Assembly: GCF_012641405.1 (NCBI RefSeq)
Contig: NZ_JABAII010000032.1
Location: 1-37,068 of the forward strand
Source: Rhizobium sp. P40RR-XXII
GTDB lineage: Bacteria; Pseudomonadota; Alphaproteobacteria; Rhizobiales; Rhizobiaceae
Reading direction: 5' to 3'
Length of the DNA: 37,068 nucleotides
Positions 17,215-26,201 of this stretch are shown piece by piece (within the stretch, counting starts at the first letter, position 1; each line of letters starts with the position of its first letter). The notes under the pieces are model-generated. The model saw only the letters and a program-made list of their open reading frames with translations. It did no database searches and was not told the origin of the DNA. The translations under genes were made by a program, and so were the position numbers.

Positions 17215-17961
17215 TCAGCTAAACGCGGTTGCAGGCGTTTCCGCACCATCAATGTTCTGCACCCGCACGACAGCTTCATCGGATTTGATATGCCCCTGCT
17301 CCAGCCGCACGATGCGTGTGCAAACACGTTCAAGCATCTTCATGTTGTGCGATGCAATGATGAGGATCTTCGAACGGGAAACCAAATCCTCCATGCGCCG
17401 CTCGGCCTTCTTGGAAAAGGTTTCATCAACGACGCTCAGCCATTCATCCAGAAGAAGGATCTCCGGTGAGAACGCCGTCGAGACTGAGAAAAGTACGCGC
17501 ATCAGCATGCCCGAAGAGAACGTGCGCAAGGGCATGCGGCGCATTTTGTCCTCTAGGTCCGTAAACTCCCAGATCGAATCCACAAGCTCTTTCGTTGGTT
17601 TGATACCATCCACGCGGAGCAAGAGCCTGATGTTGTCCTCGGCAGAAATTTCCATATTGGCGCCGATCGCGAGCCCGAGCAAAGGCGTCATCTGACCGGT
17701 GACGGAGATGTTGCCGCCGGATATTGGAAAAATACCCGCGATTGTCCGCAACAGCGTCGTCTTGCCGGAACCGTTTGGTCCGTACAGCCCGATGCGTTCC
17801 CCAGCTTTAACCTCAAAGTCGATCTCGTGAAGGGCGCGAATGACTGTTGTTTTCTCCGCAGATCCGCCCGCGGCGGACAACAAAAGCCTCTTCAAAGACT
17901 TGTCGTTCAGATCGTAGATCGGATAGTCAAGCGTGACTTTCTTAAGCGTGATCGTAGCCAT
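17215..17961 (-). CDS. wzt: O-antigen ABC transporter ATPase (short Wzt)
   Basis: This is the ATPase of the Wzm/Wzt exporter, which moves undecaprenyl-linked polysaccharide across the inner membrane. In 248 residues it shows Walker A GPNGSGKTT (61-69), the signature variant FSSGM (148-152) typical of Wzt/TagH proteins, Walker B ILLLDE (168-173) and the switch histidine (205). It ends soon after the ATPase core. The C-terminal carbohydrate-binding domain of long Wzt proteins, which recognises a chain-terminal cap, is absent, implying export without that recognition. It starts 3 bases after the wzm stop, with GGA about 8 bases ahead of the ATG. Confidence 0.94.
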   Translation of the reverse strand: MATITLKKVTLDYPIYDLNDKSLKRLLLSAAGGSAEKTTVIRALHEIDFEVKAGERIGLYGPNGSGKTTLLRTIAGIFPISGGNISVTGQMTPLLGLAIGANMEISAEDNIRLLLRVDGIKPTKELVDSIWEFTDLEDKMRRMPLRTFSSGMLMRVLFSVSTAFSPEILLLDEWLSVVDETFSKKAERRMEDLVSRSKILIIASHNMKMLERVCTRIVRLEQGHIKSDEAVVRVQNIDGAETPATAFS

Positions 17962-17964
17962 TGT

Positions 17965-18801
17965 TCAGATCCAGAAAGCCGCGTTGCGCAGGCGCGTTAG
18001 CGCAAACCAGCTCAGCAGGGCAAGAATTGCGAGGAGTCCCAGCGAGACGATAAAACTATCCCAAGGCATGGCGTCGTTCAACAATGGCTCTCGCCAGATC
18101 GCAAGCAAATGCACCACGGGGTTATAGTGCAGCAGATAGTCGCGACCCGCGACCACATGCGGTTTCCACATGATCGGTGAGGCAAGGAAGGCCAAGTTCA
18201 TAAATGACTCCACCAGTGGCTGCACGTCTCGATAGCGCGTGGCAAGCGTTCCCGCCACGAGCGATAGGCAGAGCGTCACCGCCATGAAGATGATCAGCCC
18301 TGGAATAGCCATGACGAGACCGAGGAACGTAGCCCCTCCCAGAAAGATGAAAAGAATAATCGGAACGAGGATGTTATGGGCGAGAAACAGTAGATGCCGG
18401 AAAAAGCACTGGACATAGAAGACATAGGCAGGCAGCCCCCGATCCTTGATGAATCCACCCGCACCCAGCAGCGTCGTCGTCGCATTGTTGGTCGCGCCGG
18501 ACAAAAAGTTCCACATAACGAAACTAACTGCAAAATACGGCAGGAAGTCGGGAACGGAGACGTTCGATATAGCGCTAAAGACAAAGCCAATGCAGCCAGC
18601 GAAAATTGCCGTCTGTAGCGTGATCCAAAAAGGTCCGATCACCGATCGGGCATAGCGGTGCCGCACATCGTACCAAGCCAGGAAATAGGCCAATTTGATG
18701 TTGTTATACACCCCAGGTGGCGATTTCTGTATCCGCAAGGACTCAGTCGGTTCAGACCACGACGGATTCAACGGGCTCGTCGCCTGTGTCTCAACTAACA
18801 T
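17965..18801 (-). CDS. wzm: O-antigen ABC transporter permease (Wzm)
   Basis: This 278-residue integral membrane protein of the ABC-2 family has a cytoplasmic N-terminus followed by DVRHRYARSVIGPFWITLQ, the conserved amphipathic stretch of Wzm/TagG permeases. About six hydrophobic segments follow, and LATRYRDVQPLVESFMNLAFLASPI-type sequence (start near residue 187) is typical before the last helices. It forms the channel partner of the ATPase encoded 3 bases downstream. The gap to the upstream rmlD is 117 bases, large enough for a promoter, but none is obvious, and rmlBD-wzm-wzt may be one transcript. Confidence 0.93.
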   Translation of the reverse strand: MLVETQATSPLNPSWSEPTESLRIQKSPPGVYNNIKLAYFLAWYDVRHRYARSVIGPFWITLQTAIFAGCIGFVFSAISNVSVPDFLPYFAVSFVMWNFLSGATNNATTTLLGAGGFIKDRGLPAYVFYVQCFFRHLLFLAHNILVPIILFIFLGGATFLGLVMAIPGLIIFMAVTLCLSLVAGTLATRYRDVQPLVESFMNLAFLASPIMWKPHVVAGRDYLLHYNPVVHLLAIWREPLLNDAMPWDSFIVSLGLLAILALLSWFALTRLRNAAFWI

Positions 18802-18918
18802 ATTAATAATCCTCTTCTCGAGATCAAAAGCGTCCGGTCATCTATCCCACAAGCTCCAACTAATAAGCAAATGGGAGCAAAAGAAGGCCTAGGCTTTTCT
18901 GCCTTGATGCAGCAGCGA

Positions 18919-19806
18919 TCACCCCCCGGTCACCGCCAACCGCTGCAGGCAGTGGGCTAAAGAGTCGCGCCAGTGCGGAGCTTCAATTTCCAGCACGCTA
19001 GCGATCCGATTGCAATCAAAACGTGAATTGGCTGGCCGTCTCGCCGGCGTGGGATATTCGGCAGTCGAGATTGCCATCACCCGGTCAGGCACTGGCCATC
19101 CCTGCGCTGCCGCTTCGGCGAAAATTGCCTCGGCAAACCCGTGCCATGTCGTATATCCCCGACCGGCGAAATGGAACGTCCCCGCGACGTTGCGCGAGCG
19201 AGCCTTTGCTATCTCAACAATCTTCAAGCAGGCTGAGGCAATATCGCCCGCATAGGTAGGATTGCCATGCTGATCGGCGACTACGCGCAGTTCCTTGCGC
19301 TCCCCGCCGAGGCGAAGCATGGTCTTGACGAAGTTGCTTCCGCTCTCGTGAAAAACCCAGGCGGTGCGCAGGATGGTGGTTGCCGAATAGACCTCACGCA
19401 CTCGCTTCTCGCCTTCAGCCTTGCTCAGACCATAGGTGCTGATTGGCGATATCGCATCGTCTTCGGTGTAGGGTGTCGTTTTATCGCCCGAAAAGACGTA
19501 ATCTGTGGAGATATGCACAAAGGGGACATCGAGCTCCCTTGCGGCCTGTGCGATGATCGCTGGGGCATCCGCGTTCAGACGCATCGCCGAGGCAGCGTCG
19601 CTCTCCGCTTTATCCACAGCGGTATAAGCCGCAGCGTTTACAATGGCTGACGCTCCTGACTTCATGATTGCTGTATATGTTTGGTCGATATCCGAAAGAT
19701 CGAGCTCGCCCCGACCCCAGGCAACCCATTCGAGGCCGCGTTCCTCGGCCAATTCCGCAAGGGCTGTTGCAACCTGTCCATTCTTACCCAAGATTAAGAG
19801 TGTCAT
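18919..19806 (-). CDS. rmlD: dTDP-4-dehydrorhamnose reductase
   Basis: The last step of dTDP-L-rhamnose synthesis: NADPH-dependent reduction of dTDP-6-deoxy-L-lyxo-4-hexulose. Its 295 residues match the family. It has an SDR-type fold with the nucleotide loop LILGKNGQVATAL at the N-terminus, then VNAAAYTAVDKAE, STDYVFSGDKTTPY and the catalytic tyrosine and lysine in YGLSKAEGE. Its ATG overlaps the rmlB stop as ATGA. The other rml genes are close by but rmlC lies on the opposite strand. Confidence 0.95.
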   Translation of the reverse strand: MTLLILGKNGQVATALAELAEERGLEWVAWGRGELDLSDIDQTYTAIMKSGASAIVNAAAYTAVDKAESDAASAMRLNADAPAIIAQAARELDVPFVHISTDYVFSGDKTTPYTEDDAISPISTYGLSKAEGEKRVREVYSATTILRTAWVFHESGSNFVKTMLRLGGERKELRVVADQHGNPTYAGDIASACLKIVEIAKARSRNVAGTFHFAGRGYTTWHGFAEAIFAEAAAQGWPVPDRVMAISTAEYPTPARRPANSRFDCNRIASVLEIEAPHWRDSLAHCLQRLAVTGG

Positions 19807-20861
19807 TTGGCTTTTGCCTTATAGAGGGCCTCGGCAGCCTCCTTGTGAGGCCGCCACCACCACTCGTTGGAAAGATACCACAAGATGGTGGCATGCAGAC
19901 CGTGGTCGAAATCATATTTCGCTTTCCAGCCGAGTTCGGTTTCGATCTTCGTTGCATCTATCGCATAGCGATGATCGTGACCGAGGCGGTCGGTTACGTA
20001 GGTGATAAGGCTCTCATATCCTCCTTGCGGCGCAGGAGGCCCCAACTCGTCCAACAGGGAGCAAATGGTGCGAACGACATCGACGTTGCGGCGCTCGTTG
20101 CGCCCACCGATATTGTATTTTTCACCAAGCCGTCCCTTCGTCGCCACAAGCCACAGAGCGGAAGCATGATCGTCCACGTGCAACCAGTCACGGACATTGT
20201 TTCCGGCGCCGTATACCGGTAACGAGCCATGCTCCAGCGCAGTTGTAATCATGCGCGGGATGAGTTTTTCCGGAAATTGGAACGGACCATAATTGTTTGA
20301 ACAATTCGAAATAACAATCGGCAGGTCGTAGGTGTGATGCCAGGCATTGACCAAATGGTCCGATGCAGCCTTCGATGCAGAATAAGGCGAGTTTGGCGAA
20401 TAGGGCGTCGTTTCCGAGAAAAGTCCCTCGTCGCCCAAAGTACCATACACCTCGTCTGTCGAGACATGCAGGAAACGAAATTCTCTCTGCTCGGCCGCTG
20501 GGAGTGCCGACCAATAGCTGCGAACGGCTTCCAAAAGCCGGAAGGTGCCGACGATATTGGTCTCGATGAACGGCGCCGCCCCATCGATAGAGCGATCGAC
20601 GTGAGACTCCGCCGCGAGATGCAGAATGACCGACGGGCGGTGACGGTGCAGGATTTCACCCACCAGCTCGCTGTTACCGATGTCACCTTGTATGGTCGAG
20701 AAGCGCGGACTGGATTTGATGGAGTCGAGCGAGCGAAGATCACCAGCGTACGTCAACAGATCCAGATTGACGACATCGTAGTCTGTTTCGCCAATGAGAT
20801 ATCGACAGACTGCTGATCCTATAAAGCCCGCTCCACCAGTGACCATTGCTGTTTTGCGCAT
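19803..20861 (-). CDS. rmlB: dTDP-glucose 4,6-dehydratase
   Basis: The second step of dTDP-L-rhamnose synthesis, an NAD-dependent dehydration. About 352 residues. The glycine-rich loop VTGGAGFIGSAV opens the protein, followed by HLAAESHVDRSIDG, the catalytic STDEVYG and YSASKAASDHLV, all diagnostic for RmlB. The frame is open from a GTG at 20876, but ATG at 20861 is preferred because GGAGAG stands 5 bases before it. It is the first gene of the long minus-strand operon and is divergent from rmlC. Confidence 0.96.
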   Translation of the reverse strand: MRKTAMVTGGAGFIGSAVCRYLIGETDYDVVNLDLLTYAGDLRSLDSIKSSPRFSTIQGDIGNSELVGEILHRHRPSVILHLAAESHVDRSIDGAAPFIETNIVGTFRLLEAVRSYWSALPAAEQREFRFLHVSTDEVYGTLGDEGLFSETTPYSPNSPYSASKAASDHLVNAWHHTYDLPIVISNCSNNYGPFQFPEKLIPRMITTALEHGSLPVYGAGNNVRDWLHVDDHASALWLVATKGRLGEKYNIGGRNERRNVDVVRTICSLLDELGPPAPQGGYESLITYVTDRLGHDHRYAIDATKIETELGWKAKYDFDHGLHATILWYLSNEWWWRPHKEAAEALYKAKAK

Positions 20862-20965
20862 GAAAGCTCTCCGCACTACCTTGTACTCAAGGGAGTGTCC
20901 CTATATCGGATCTTTATCGACGTCAAAGCTGCTAGCGTGATCGCCATCTCCAGGAAAGGAAAAAA
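20862..20965. promoter_or_regulatory. Divergent promoter region between rmlB and rmlC
   Basis: About 100 bases separate the starts of rmlB (minus) and rmlC (plus), so promoters for both must lie here or within the gene ends. The rmlC ribosome-binding site is visible as AGGAAAGGA just before its ATG. I could not recognise a convincing -35/-10 pair or a nod box in this interval. Confidence 0.55.
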
Positions 20966-21517
20966 ATGAACTTCAAGGCTATTCCTCAGGCTATCCCCGA
21001 TGTCCTGCTATTGAAACATAGGGAATTCGGAGACGATCGCGGCTCCTTTACTGAGACGTTTCGCGCCTCCGCGTTCCAGGAACTTGGATTGCCGCAATTT
21101 GTGCAGGATAATCAATCACGGTCCTCAAAAGGAGTCGTCCGCGGCCTGCACTTCCAAGTCAATCCTCACGCCGTGGGAAAATTGGTCCGCTGCGTTCACG
21201 GGCGGATATTCGACGTTGCCGTAGATCTGCGGCTGGGATCGCCGACCTATGGTAAATGGGCGGGTACGGAGCTTGCCGGCACAGACAACCACATGTTTTA
21301 CGTTCCAGAGGGCTTCGCACATGGCTTCATGGCGCTGGAGGATGATACCCTCGTTTCCTACCGGCAGACGGGATACTGGGATGCCGCGTCCGAGCGATCG
21401 CTCCTATGGAATGATCCTGACGTCGCGATAGATTGGCCCCAACTTGCCGTGTTGCTTTCGCCAAAGGATGCTACCGCCACGCGCTTTGCTGACGTTGAAC
21501 ACAATTTCCGCTACTAG
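20966..21517 (+). CDS. rmlC: dTDP-4-dehydrorhamnose 3,5-epimerase
   Basis: The third step of dTDP-L-rhamnose synthesis, a double epimerisation with no cofactor. Its 183 residues form the cupin fold of the family. DDRGSFTETF is near residue 23, the catalytic base is in VRGLHFQ (His62), and PEGFAHGF holds His119 of the active-site pocket, followed by TGYWDAASER. The start is firm, with a strong purine-rich ribosome-binding site. It is the only rml gene on the plus strand and converges on rmlA. Confidence 0.95.
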   Translation: MNFKAIPQAIPDVLLLKHREFGDDRGSFTETFRASAFQELGLPQFVQDNQSRSSKGVVRGLHFQVNPHAVGKLVRCVHGRIFDVAVDLRLGSPTYGKWAGTELAGTDNHMFYVPEGFAHGFMALEDDTLVSYRQTGYWDAASERSLLWNDPDVAIDWPQLAVLLSPKDATATRFADVEHNFRY

Positions 21518-21532
21518 ACGGCAGACCAGTCC

Positions 21533-21562
21533 AATTCCGCGTATAGAAACTATCGCGGAATT
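21533..21562. terminator. Bidirectional hairpin between convergent rmlC and rmlA
   Basis: AATTCCGCG (21533-21541) pairs with CGCGGAATT (21554-21562). With one bulged base the stem continues as ATAG/CTAT around an AAA loop, giving about 13 base pairs. It starts 15 bases after the rmlC stop and includes the last codons and stop of rmlA. There is no T-tract on either side, so termination, or mRNA 3'-end protection, is inferred from strength and position between converging genes. Confidence 0.6.
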
Positions 21563-22434
21563 AGGCTTAGCAGGTACTTTCCATAGCCGCTCGACACAAG
21601 TGGATGAGCCAGTTGTGCGAGCTGCTCGTCATCGATGAAGCCCATGCGCCAGGCGATTTCCTCAATGCACGCGATCTTCTGGCCCTGGCGCTTTTCGATC
21701 GTGTGTACGAATTGGCTTGATTCAAGAAGACTATCATGGGTCCCGGTGTCGAACCATGCGTTCCCGCGACCGAGTTTCTCGACGAATAGCTTTCCGCTCT
21801 GCAGATAGACGTCGTTGACTGTTGTGATCTCAAGCTCGCCGCGGGAAGAGGGCTTGATGCCTTTCGATATCTCGATGACGTCATTGTCGTAGAAATAAAG
21901 CCCGGTAACGGCGAAGTGACTTCTCGGATTCTTAGGCTTTTCGACGATGGAGATTGGGGTTGTCTTATCTTCGGCAAACTCGACGATCCCGTAACGCTCC
22001 GGGTCGCTTACCGAATAGGCAAAAACGGTCGCACCGGAATCGCGCTCGCTCGCTTGCCGCACGCTCGTGCCAACGCCGGTGCCGTAGAAGATATTATCTC
22101 CAAGCGCGAGGGCCGCGCACGCACCGCCGATAAAGCGCTCTCCAATGATGAAAGCCTCGGCAAGACCGCGTGCTTCCGCTTGTATCGCATACTCGAAACG
22201 CATACCCAGCGTTTCGCCGGATCCCAGCAATTCCTGATAGAGGGGCAACGCACTTGGTGTTGAGATGATCAACACCTCTGTGATTCCGGCGATCATTAGC
22301 GTACTAAGCGGATAGTAGATCATCGGCTTGTCATATACTGGCAGCAACTGCTTGCTGATTGGGATCGTCGCTGGGTAAAGCCGTGTTCCCTTGCCGCCGG
22401 CGAGGATGATGCCTTTGTATTTCGGCTGAAGCAT
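21550..22434 (-). CDS. rmlA: Glucose-1-phosphate thymidylyltransferase
   Basis: The first step of dTDP-L-rhamnose synthesis: dTTP plus glucose-1-phosphate gives dTDP-glucose. Its 294 residues match the family. The nucleotide-binding GIILAGGKGTRLYPAT and the SKQLLPVYDKPMIYYPLS stretch are canonical, followed by ALGDNIFYG and the sugar-binding VEKPKNPRSHFAVTGLYFYD. The C-terminal end folds into the hairpin shared with rmlC. It is transcribed alone, divergently from the glycosyltransferase at 22671. Confidence 0.96.
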   Translation of the reverse strand: MLQPKYKGIILAGGKGTRLYPATIPISKQLLPVYDKPMIYYPLSTLMIAGITEVLIISTPSALPLYQELLGSGETLGMRFEYAIQAEARGLAEAFIIGERFIGGACAALALGDNIFYGTGVGTSVRQASERDSGATVFAYSVSDPERYGIVEFAEDKTTPISIVEKPKNPRSHFAVTGLYFYDNDVIEISKGIKPSSRGELEITTVNDVYLQSGKLFVEKLGRGNAWFDTGTHDSLLESSQFVHTIEKRQGQKIACIEEIAWRMGFIDDEQLAQLAHPLVSSGYGKYLLSLIPR

Positions 22435-22670
22435 TTACGTTAACCACTTTTCGGCCTCAAGGCCGCGGAGAATTCAGTTATAGCAAACCCGCATAGATCA
22501 ACTTGCAAATCTTTTCAACATCTATGGGCCGACGATATCCTGCCGGCGGGGAAAGTTGGAAACTTGCCATTCAGTTACCAAGAGTGTAACTGGGTTCGCT
22601 TCAAATGCGGCTACCAGCAGCAGTTTTATTTGGATCGTTCAACGCAAACGCTGGAGCAAGATCGATAGCT
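22435..22670. promoter_or_regulatory. Divergent region between rmlA and a plus-strand glycosyltransferase
   Basis: This 236-base interval separates two divergent genes and should hold both promoters. The plus-strand frame is open from an ATG at 22605, but the 22 extra residues look unlike the family start. I recognised no operator, repeat or clear promoter here. Confidence 0.4.
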
Positions 22671-23702
22671 ATGAGCGTTCTCCGAGTTTTGGTCGCTAAC
22701 CGTCCTTCGAACGTCGCCTCTTCCTATGTGTCTCGATCAATATCGGCTCGACTATTGGAACCGTTGCACTATCTGCGCGATGCGGGAACAGCGGATTTTT
22801 TAGTCGATTTTCCGAGCGAACTTCGAAAGAGATACACGCCTGACTGGGTATTTTTCAATAAGGCAATTGACAGCGATTCCCTTGAGTACGCGATTGAAGC
22901 CAAGATGCAGGGCGCTCGCATTCTATACGATGTTGATGATCATGTGCTTGCCTATCCGGCTTATAGCGGCGCAAAGCCCACACAGGCGAATATCGATATT
23001 ATCCTCAGATTTCTTTCACTTAGCGATATCGTAAGCGTTGCAAATCCTCGACTCTTAAAAATCTACAAGCCTCTCTGCTCAAATATTCAACTTCTGCCGA
23101 ACGGGATATATACCGAGAGATATGCATCGACACCTCCCGCGGTACGCGAAGACAGTAAGCTCCGTATCGGCATGGTCAACGCGGATTTTTTGAAGATCGT
23201 AAATTTCAAACACGAATGGCTCCAAGCAATCGATGCTGTCAGGGATAGGTATCCTGATATCGAGTTCACGTACTATGGAGATTTTCCACCAGATGAACTG
23301 GGACTACACGACTGGCAATGGCTTGGAAGTGTTGATTTCGAGACCTATCGTCGCTCGCTCTTTAAAGGTATCTTTGATATCGGCCTGGTTCCCTTGGGGG
23401 GGAAGGAGGATGAGGGAAGTTACGAGTTCAATCTTTGTAAAAATCCCTTCAAGTTTATTGAATTCGGGGCTGCCGGAATTGCAGGTGTTTATTCAAGAGT
23501 GCCGGTTTACGAAACCGTAATAGATGACGGTGTCCACGGGCGTCTGGTTGAGAACCAGCGTGATGCATGGATAAACGCCATCGCGAGGTTCGTCGATAAT
23601 CCTGACGCGCGGCGGGAGCTGGTTGAAAATGCGGCTTTGCGAGTGGAAGGCGCACTCCATATCAAGTATGCGGCTTCAGCCTTAGCTTTGATGCTGCGAT
23701 AG
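22671..23702 (+). CDS. GT4-like glycosyltransferase
   Basis: About 343 residues, GT-B fold. After MSVLRVLVANRPSNVASSY it has ARILYDVDDHVLAYPAY, a motif common in rhizobial and cyanobacterial polysaccharide glycosyltransferases, then LLPNGIYTERY and KLRIGMVNADFLK at the second Rossmann fold. The donor region is FKFIEFGAAGIAGVYS. The start at 22671 is chosen over 22605 because the longer version adds residues with no similarity to the fold; neither has a strong ribosome-binding site. Adenine and thymine look more frequent here than in the rml-wzt region, hinting at separate acquisition. It converges with the histidine phosphatase gene, 14 bases apart. Confidence 0.83.
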   Translation: MSVLRVLVANRPSNVASSYVSRSISARLLEPLHYLRDAGTADFLVDFPSELRKRYTPDWVFFNKAIDSDSLEYAIEAKMQGARILYDVDDHVLAYPAYSGAKPTQANIDIILRFLSLSDIVSVANPRLLKIYKPLCSNIQLLPNGIYTERYASTPPAVREDSKLRIGMVNADFLKIVNFKHEWLQAIDAVRDRYPDIEFTYYGDFPPDELGLHDWQWLGSVDFETYRRSLFKGIFDIGLVPLGGKEDEGSYEFNLCKNPFKFIEFGAAGIAGVYSRVPVYETVIDDGVHGRLVENQRDAWINAIARFVDNPDARRELVENAALRVEGALHIKYAASALALMLR

Positions 23703-23716
23703 AGTGACGGAAAAAC

Positions 23717-24304
23717 TCAGAAGCTCGCCTTTTTCAATAACATGCTCCCGTCTACCAAACAAATATCGAGCTCTACAATCGCGCAGTTTCGCAATTTGAA
23801 CATTGGGAATCGGCTTAGTTCAATATCGAACAATTTGTGCAATATGATGTTGATTGGCCCGAGGTGAGTAAAAAGTAATACTTTTTGATCGTGCCTGGGC
23901 ATCACTTCCGAGCTGATGAAACTCAGGACACGCTGTCCCATTTCGAAATGGCTTTCTCCGTCAGGATACGCCCTTTCAAGATCGAGAGGATTGAAAAAGC
24001 TCGGAAATTCTGCGTCAAATTCTGACCGTGGCCGCCCGCCCCAGGTTCCGCCATTCGTTTCCTTTAAGAGGCTCGTAAGTAACATTGCATCAAAGCCGGC
24101 CAGTCGCGCCGTCTGAATTGCGCGCTCGGTGTTACTTACATAAACCGTATCGAATATACCAAACGGCTTTAGTGAATCCGACAACGCAATGGCTTGTCTT
24201 TCACCCTCCTCGCTAAGCACATCCGCGTCCGTGCCGGTGAGCGAGCCAGCGATGTTGCCTTTCGATTCCGCGTGCCTGACCAGCACAAGCTTCAATGCAG
24301 CCAT
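23717..24304 (-). CDS. Histidine phosphatase (phosphoglycerate mutase-like) family protein
   Basis: About 195 residues with the branch-1 histidine phosphatase motifs. LVLVRHAESKGN carries the phospho-accepting histidine, VSNTERAIQTA the second arginine, and LLFTHLGPINI the second catalytic histidine. Family members remove phosphate from sugars, nucleotides or proteins. The substrate is not predictable here; a sugar phosphate would fit the polysaccharide setting. The frame is open from 24373, but ATG at 24304 places the motif at the usual distance from the N-terminus. It is divergent from the GT2 gene at 24417 and convergent with the GT4 gene before it. Confidence 0.85.
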   Translation of the reverse strand: MAALKLVLVRHAESKGNIAGSLTGTDADVLSEEGERQAIALSDSLKPFGIFDTVYVSNTERAIQTARLAGFDAMLLTSLLKETNGGTWGGRPRSEFDAEFPSFFNPLDLERAYPDGESHFEMGQRVLSFISSEVMPRHDQKVLLFTHLGPINIILHKLFDIELSRFPMFKLRNCAIVELDICLVDGSMLLKKASF

Positions 24305-24416
24305 AACCACAATTTTCTTCAAGTGCCAATTTTTTCGGTAGCCGATCGACTTGTATCGCGCCTTCCGTATCATTATGGTTCCCCTTTAGGAAGTATTTTT
24401 GCTGTGAATCTTTGAC

Positions 24417-25250
24417 GTGAGCCACCTGCTATCAGTAATCATGCCAGCCTGGAATCGTGCCAGTGTGATAACTCGCGCGCTCAGTTCACTTGTCGAGCAG
24501 GATATCGGCCAACTAGAGTTATGTTTGGTAGATGATGGAAGCACCGATGGCACCGGAGACGTAGCGAAAGCATTTTTATCAAGCTTTGCCAAAAAGGTAC
24601 AGTTACGATACAAGAAAACTACGCATGGCGGCGTTAGTGCGGCTCGAAATGTGGGTCTGCAAATGTCTACTGGCGAGCTTATCGCATATCTGGACAGTGA
24701 CAATACGTGGAAGCCGAACTTTGCGTCGACAGTCGTAAAAGCATTTTCCGACAATAGCGAGCAGAAGACGGCTTATTCTAGGCTTCTTTTTCTTGACGAA
24801 GTCGAACAACCGTCGGCGACCCTCTTCTTTCCTTTTGAAAGGAAGTCTATTCTATATCAAAACTTCATTGATATGAATGTCTTCGTCCATCGTCGAGAGT
24901 GCGTTGAAAGATATGGTGTCTTCGATACCAAGCTTGCGAGGCTCGTCGACTGGGATCTTATTCTCCGATACACCAAAGACACGGCACCGATGGTAGTGGC
25001 GGAGACGCTGTGCGAATACTATGTTGGCAGGCCCGGATCAGGTCGCATCTCCAACATTGAAGACATGAAACGTGCGATGCACCAGATTATCTCGAAAAAC
25101 CTTGCCGAAATTGCTCAGCTCGACTTGCATAAGCTGATCCTATCCGGCCACCCCCACAGGCATGCCACTCTCGTGCAGCCAGCGTGGGATCGCTACTATC
25201 GGGAAATATTGCTCAGCTTGATGCTAGACCATTCGCTCGCTATTAACTAA
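24417..25250 (+). CDS. GT2 glycosyltransferase
   Basis: A 277-residue GT-A family 2 enzyme. Motifs in order: LSVIMPAWNRA, LCLVDDGSTDGTG, GGVSAARNVGL, the metal-binding AYLDSDN and the acceptor-side LVDWDLILRYT. No membrane segment follows the catalytic domain, so it is a soluble or peripheral enzyme. The start is GTG at 24417 and lacks a convincing ribosome-binding site; no better in-frame start would keep the first beta-strand. It lies just after the divergent phosphatase gene. The transferred sugar is unknown. Confidence 0.88.
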   Translation: MSHLLSVIMPAWNRASVITRALSSLVEQDIGQLELCLVDDGSTDGTGDVAKAFLSSFAKKVQLRYKKTTHGGVSAARNVGLQMSTGELIAYLDSDNTWKPNFASTVVKAFSDNSEQKTAYSRLLFLDEVEQPSATLFFPFERKSILYQNFIDMNVFVHRRECVERYGVFDTKLARLVDWDLILRYTKDTAPMVVAETLCEYYVGRPGSGRISNIEDMKRAMHQIISKNLAEIAQLDLHKLILSGHPHRHATLVQPAWDRYYREILLSLMLDHSLAIN

Positions 25251-25332
25251 GGCTCCCAACGGCCATTTGGTGAACGAGCACGACAGAGCATTCAGCAAGC
25301 TTTGCATTTTGATGAACGGGCAATTTAGTTAG

Positions 25333-26049
25333 ATGGCGAGACGAAGCATGACGATGACCTGTAATATCTGCGGCTCAGCCAACTGGGGCGATATGAATGG
25401 TCGCATCGCGGTGAAATGCGAATCTTGCGGGTCGTTAGAAAGGGCTCGCGCAATTAAGCTCATTATCGACAAATTGCGCATACCTTCGGCAACAAGCAAG
25501 ATACTTCATCTGGCACCTGAAATTGGACTTCTGAATTATCTTTCGAGCGTATCGCCTGAGGGATATGAGGCGGTGGATTATAATCCTGACAATTTCCCGT
25601 CTAAGAAAGTCCGTCGGTTCAATATTATTACGGACAGTTCAAACCTCGTCGAAAACAACTACGATTTGATCATACATTCACATGTAGCAGAGCATATACC
25701 TTGTACGCTCGCATACATGTTCTTTCACCTGTCGAGGTCACTTAAGCCAGACGGATATCACATTTTCTGTCTACCCCTAATCGCCGGCCACTATGAGGAA
25801 GATTTCGGTCCGTTGACCGAAGAGGAGGCTTTGAGGCGCTTTGGTCAGGGTGACCATGTTCGACGTTTTGGTATCGACGATCTTGACCGCCACCTGGGGT
25901 TGATAATGAGGCTAGAACCGCAGTACTCGCTTTCTAAGTATGCTAGTGAAGCGGAAATGGACTCCTGTAACATACCACCTTCAGAGCGATCGGGGTTTAA
26001 TGGTAGCACGATTTTTGTTGCCCGAAAGACGGACTACCTCCTTCAGTGA
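25333..26049 (+). CDS. SAM-dependent methyltransferase with N-terminal zinc knuckle
   Basis: A 238-residue protein. CNICGSANW and CESCGSLERAR form a CxxC-x17-CxxC zinc knuckle near residues 10-35. A class I methyltransferase fold follows: ILHLAPEIGLLNYL (a variant of the SAM loop), YEAVDYNPDNFP (acidic end of strand 2) and YDLIIHSHVAEHIP. It probably methylates a sugar hydroxyl or phosphate in the polysaccharide; capping of a chain end is possible, but nothing proves it. ATG at 25348 (MTMTCN) is an alternative start with a better upstream purine stretch. It follows the GT2 gene by 82 bases on the same strand. Confidence 0.82.
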   Translation: MARRSMTMTCNICGSANWGDMNGRIAVKCESCGSLERARAIKLIIDKLRIPSATSKILHLAPEIGLLNYLSSVSPEGYEAVDYNPDNFPSKKVRRFNIITDSSNLVENNYDLIIHSHVAEHIPCTLAYMFFHLSRSLKPDGYHIFCLPLIAGHYEEDFGPLTEEEALRRFGQGDHVRRFGIDDLDRHLGLIMRLEPQYSLSKYASEAEMDSCNIPPSERSGFNGSTIFVARKTDYLLQ

Positions 26050-26201
26050 CGCCGATGCCACCAATGTTTCTTGGCTGTCGCATGGAGACCTGACCCGGGA
26101 TTGATGGATATTTTCATTGAGAGTTCCATCTGACACATATGCGGAACGGGTCGGACCTCGGTGGAAATCAATATCTTGTCGTTGCTTAAGATGTGACGTG
26201 G

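Noticed and set aside
20877..20965. Possible nod box in the rmlB-rmlC interval, as rhamnan loci on symbiotic plasmids can be NodD-controlled
   Set aside because: No ATC-N9-GAT pair or the longer nod-box consensus could be seen.
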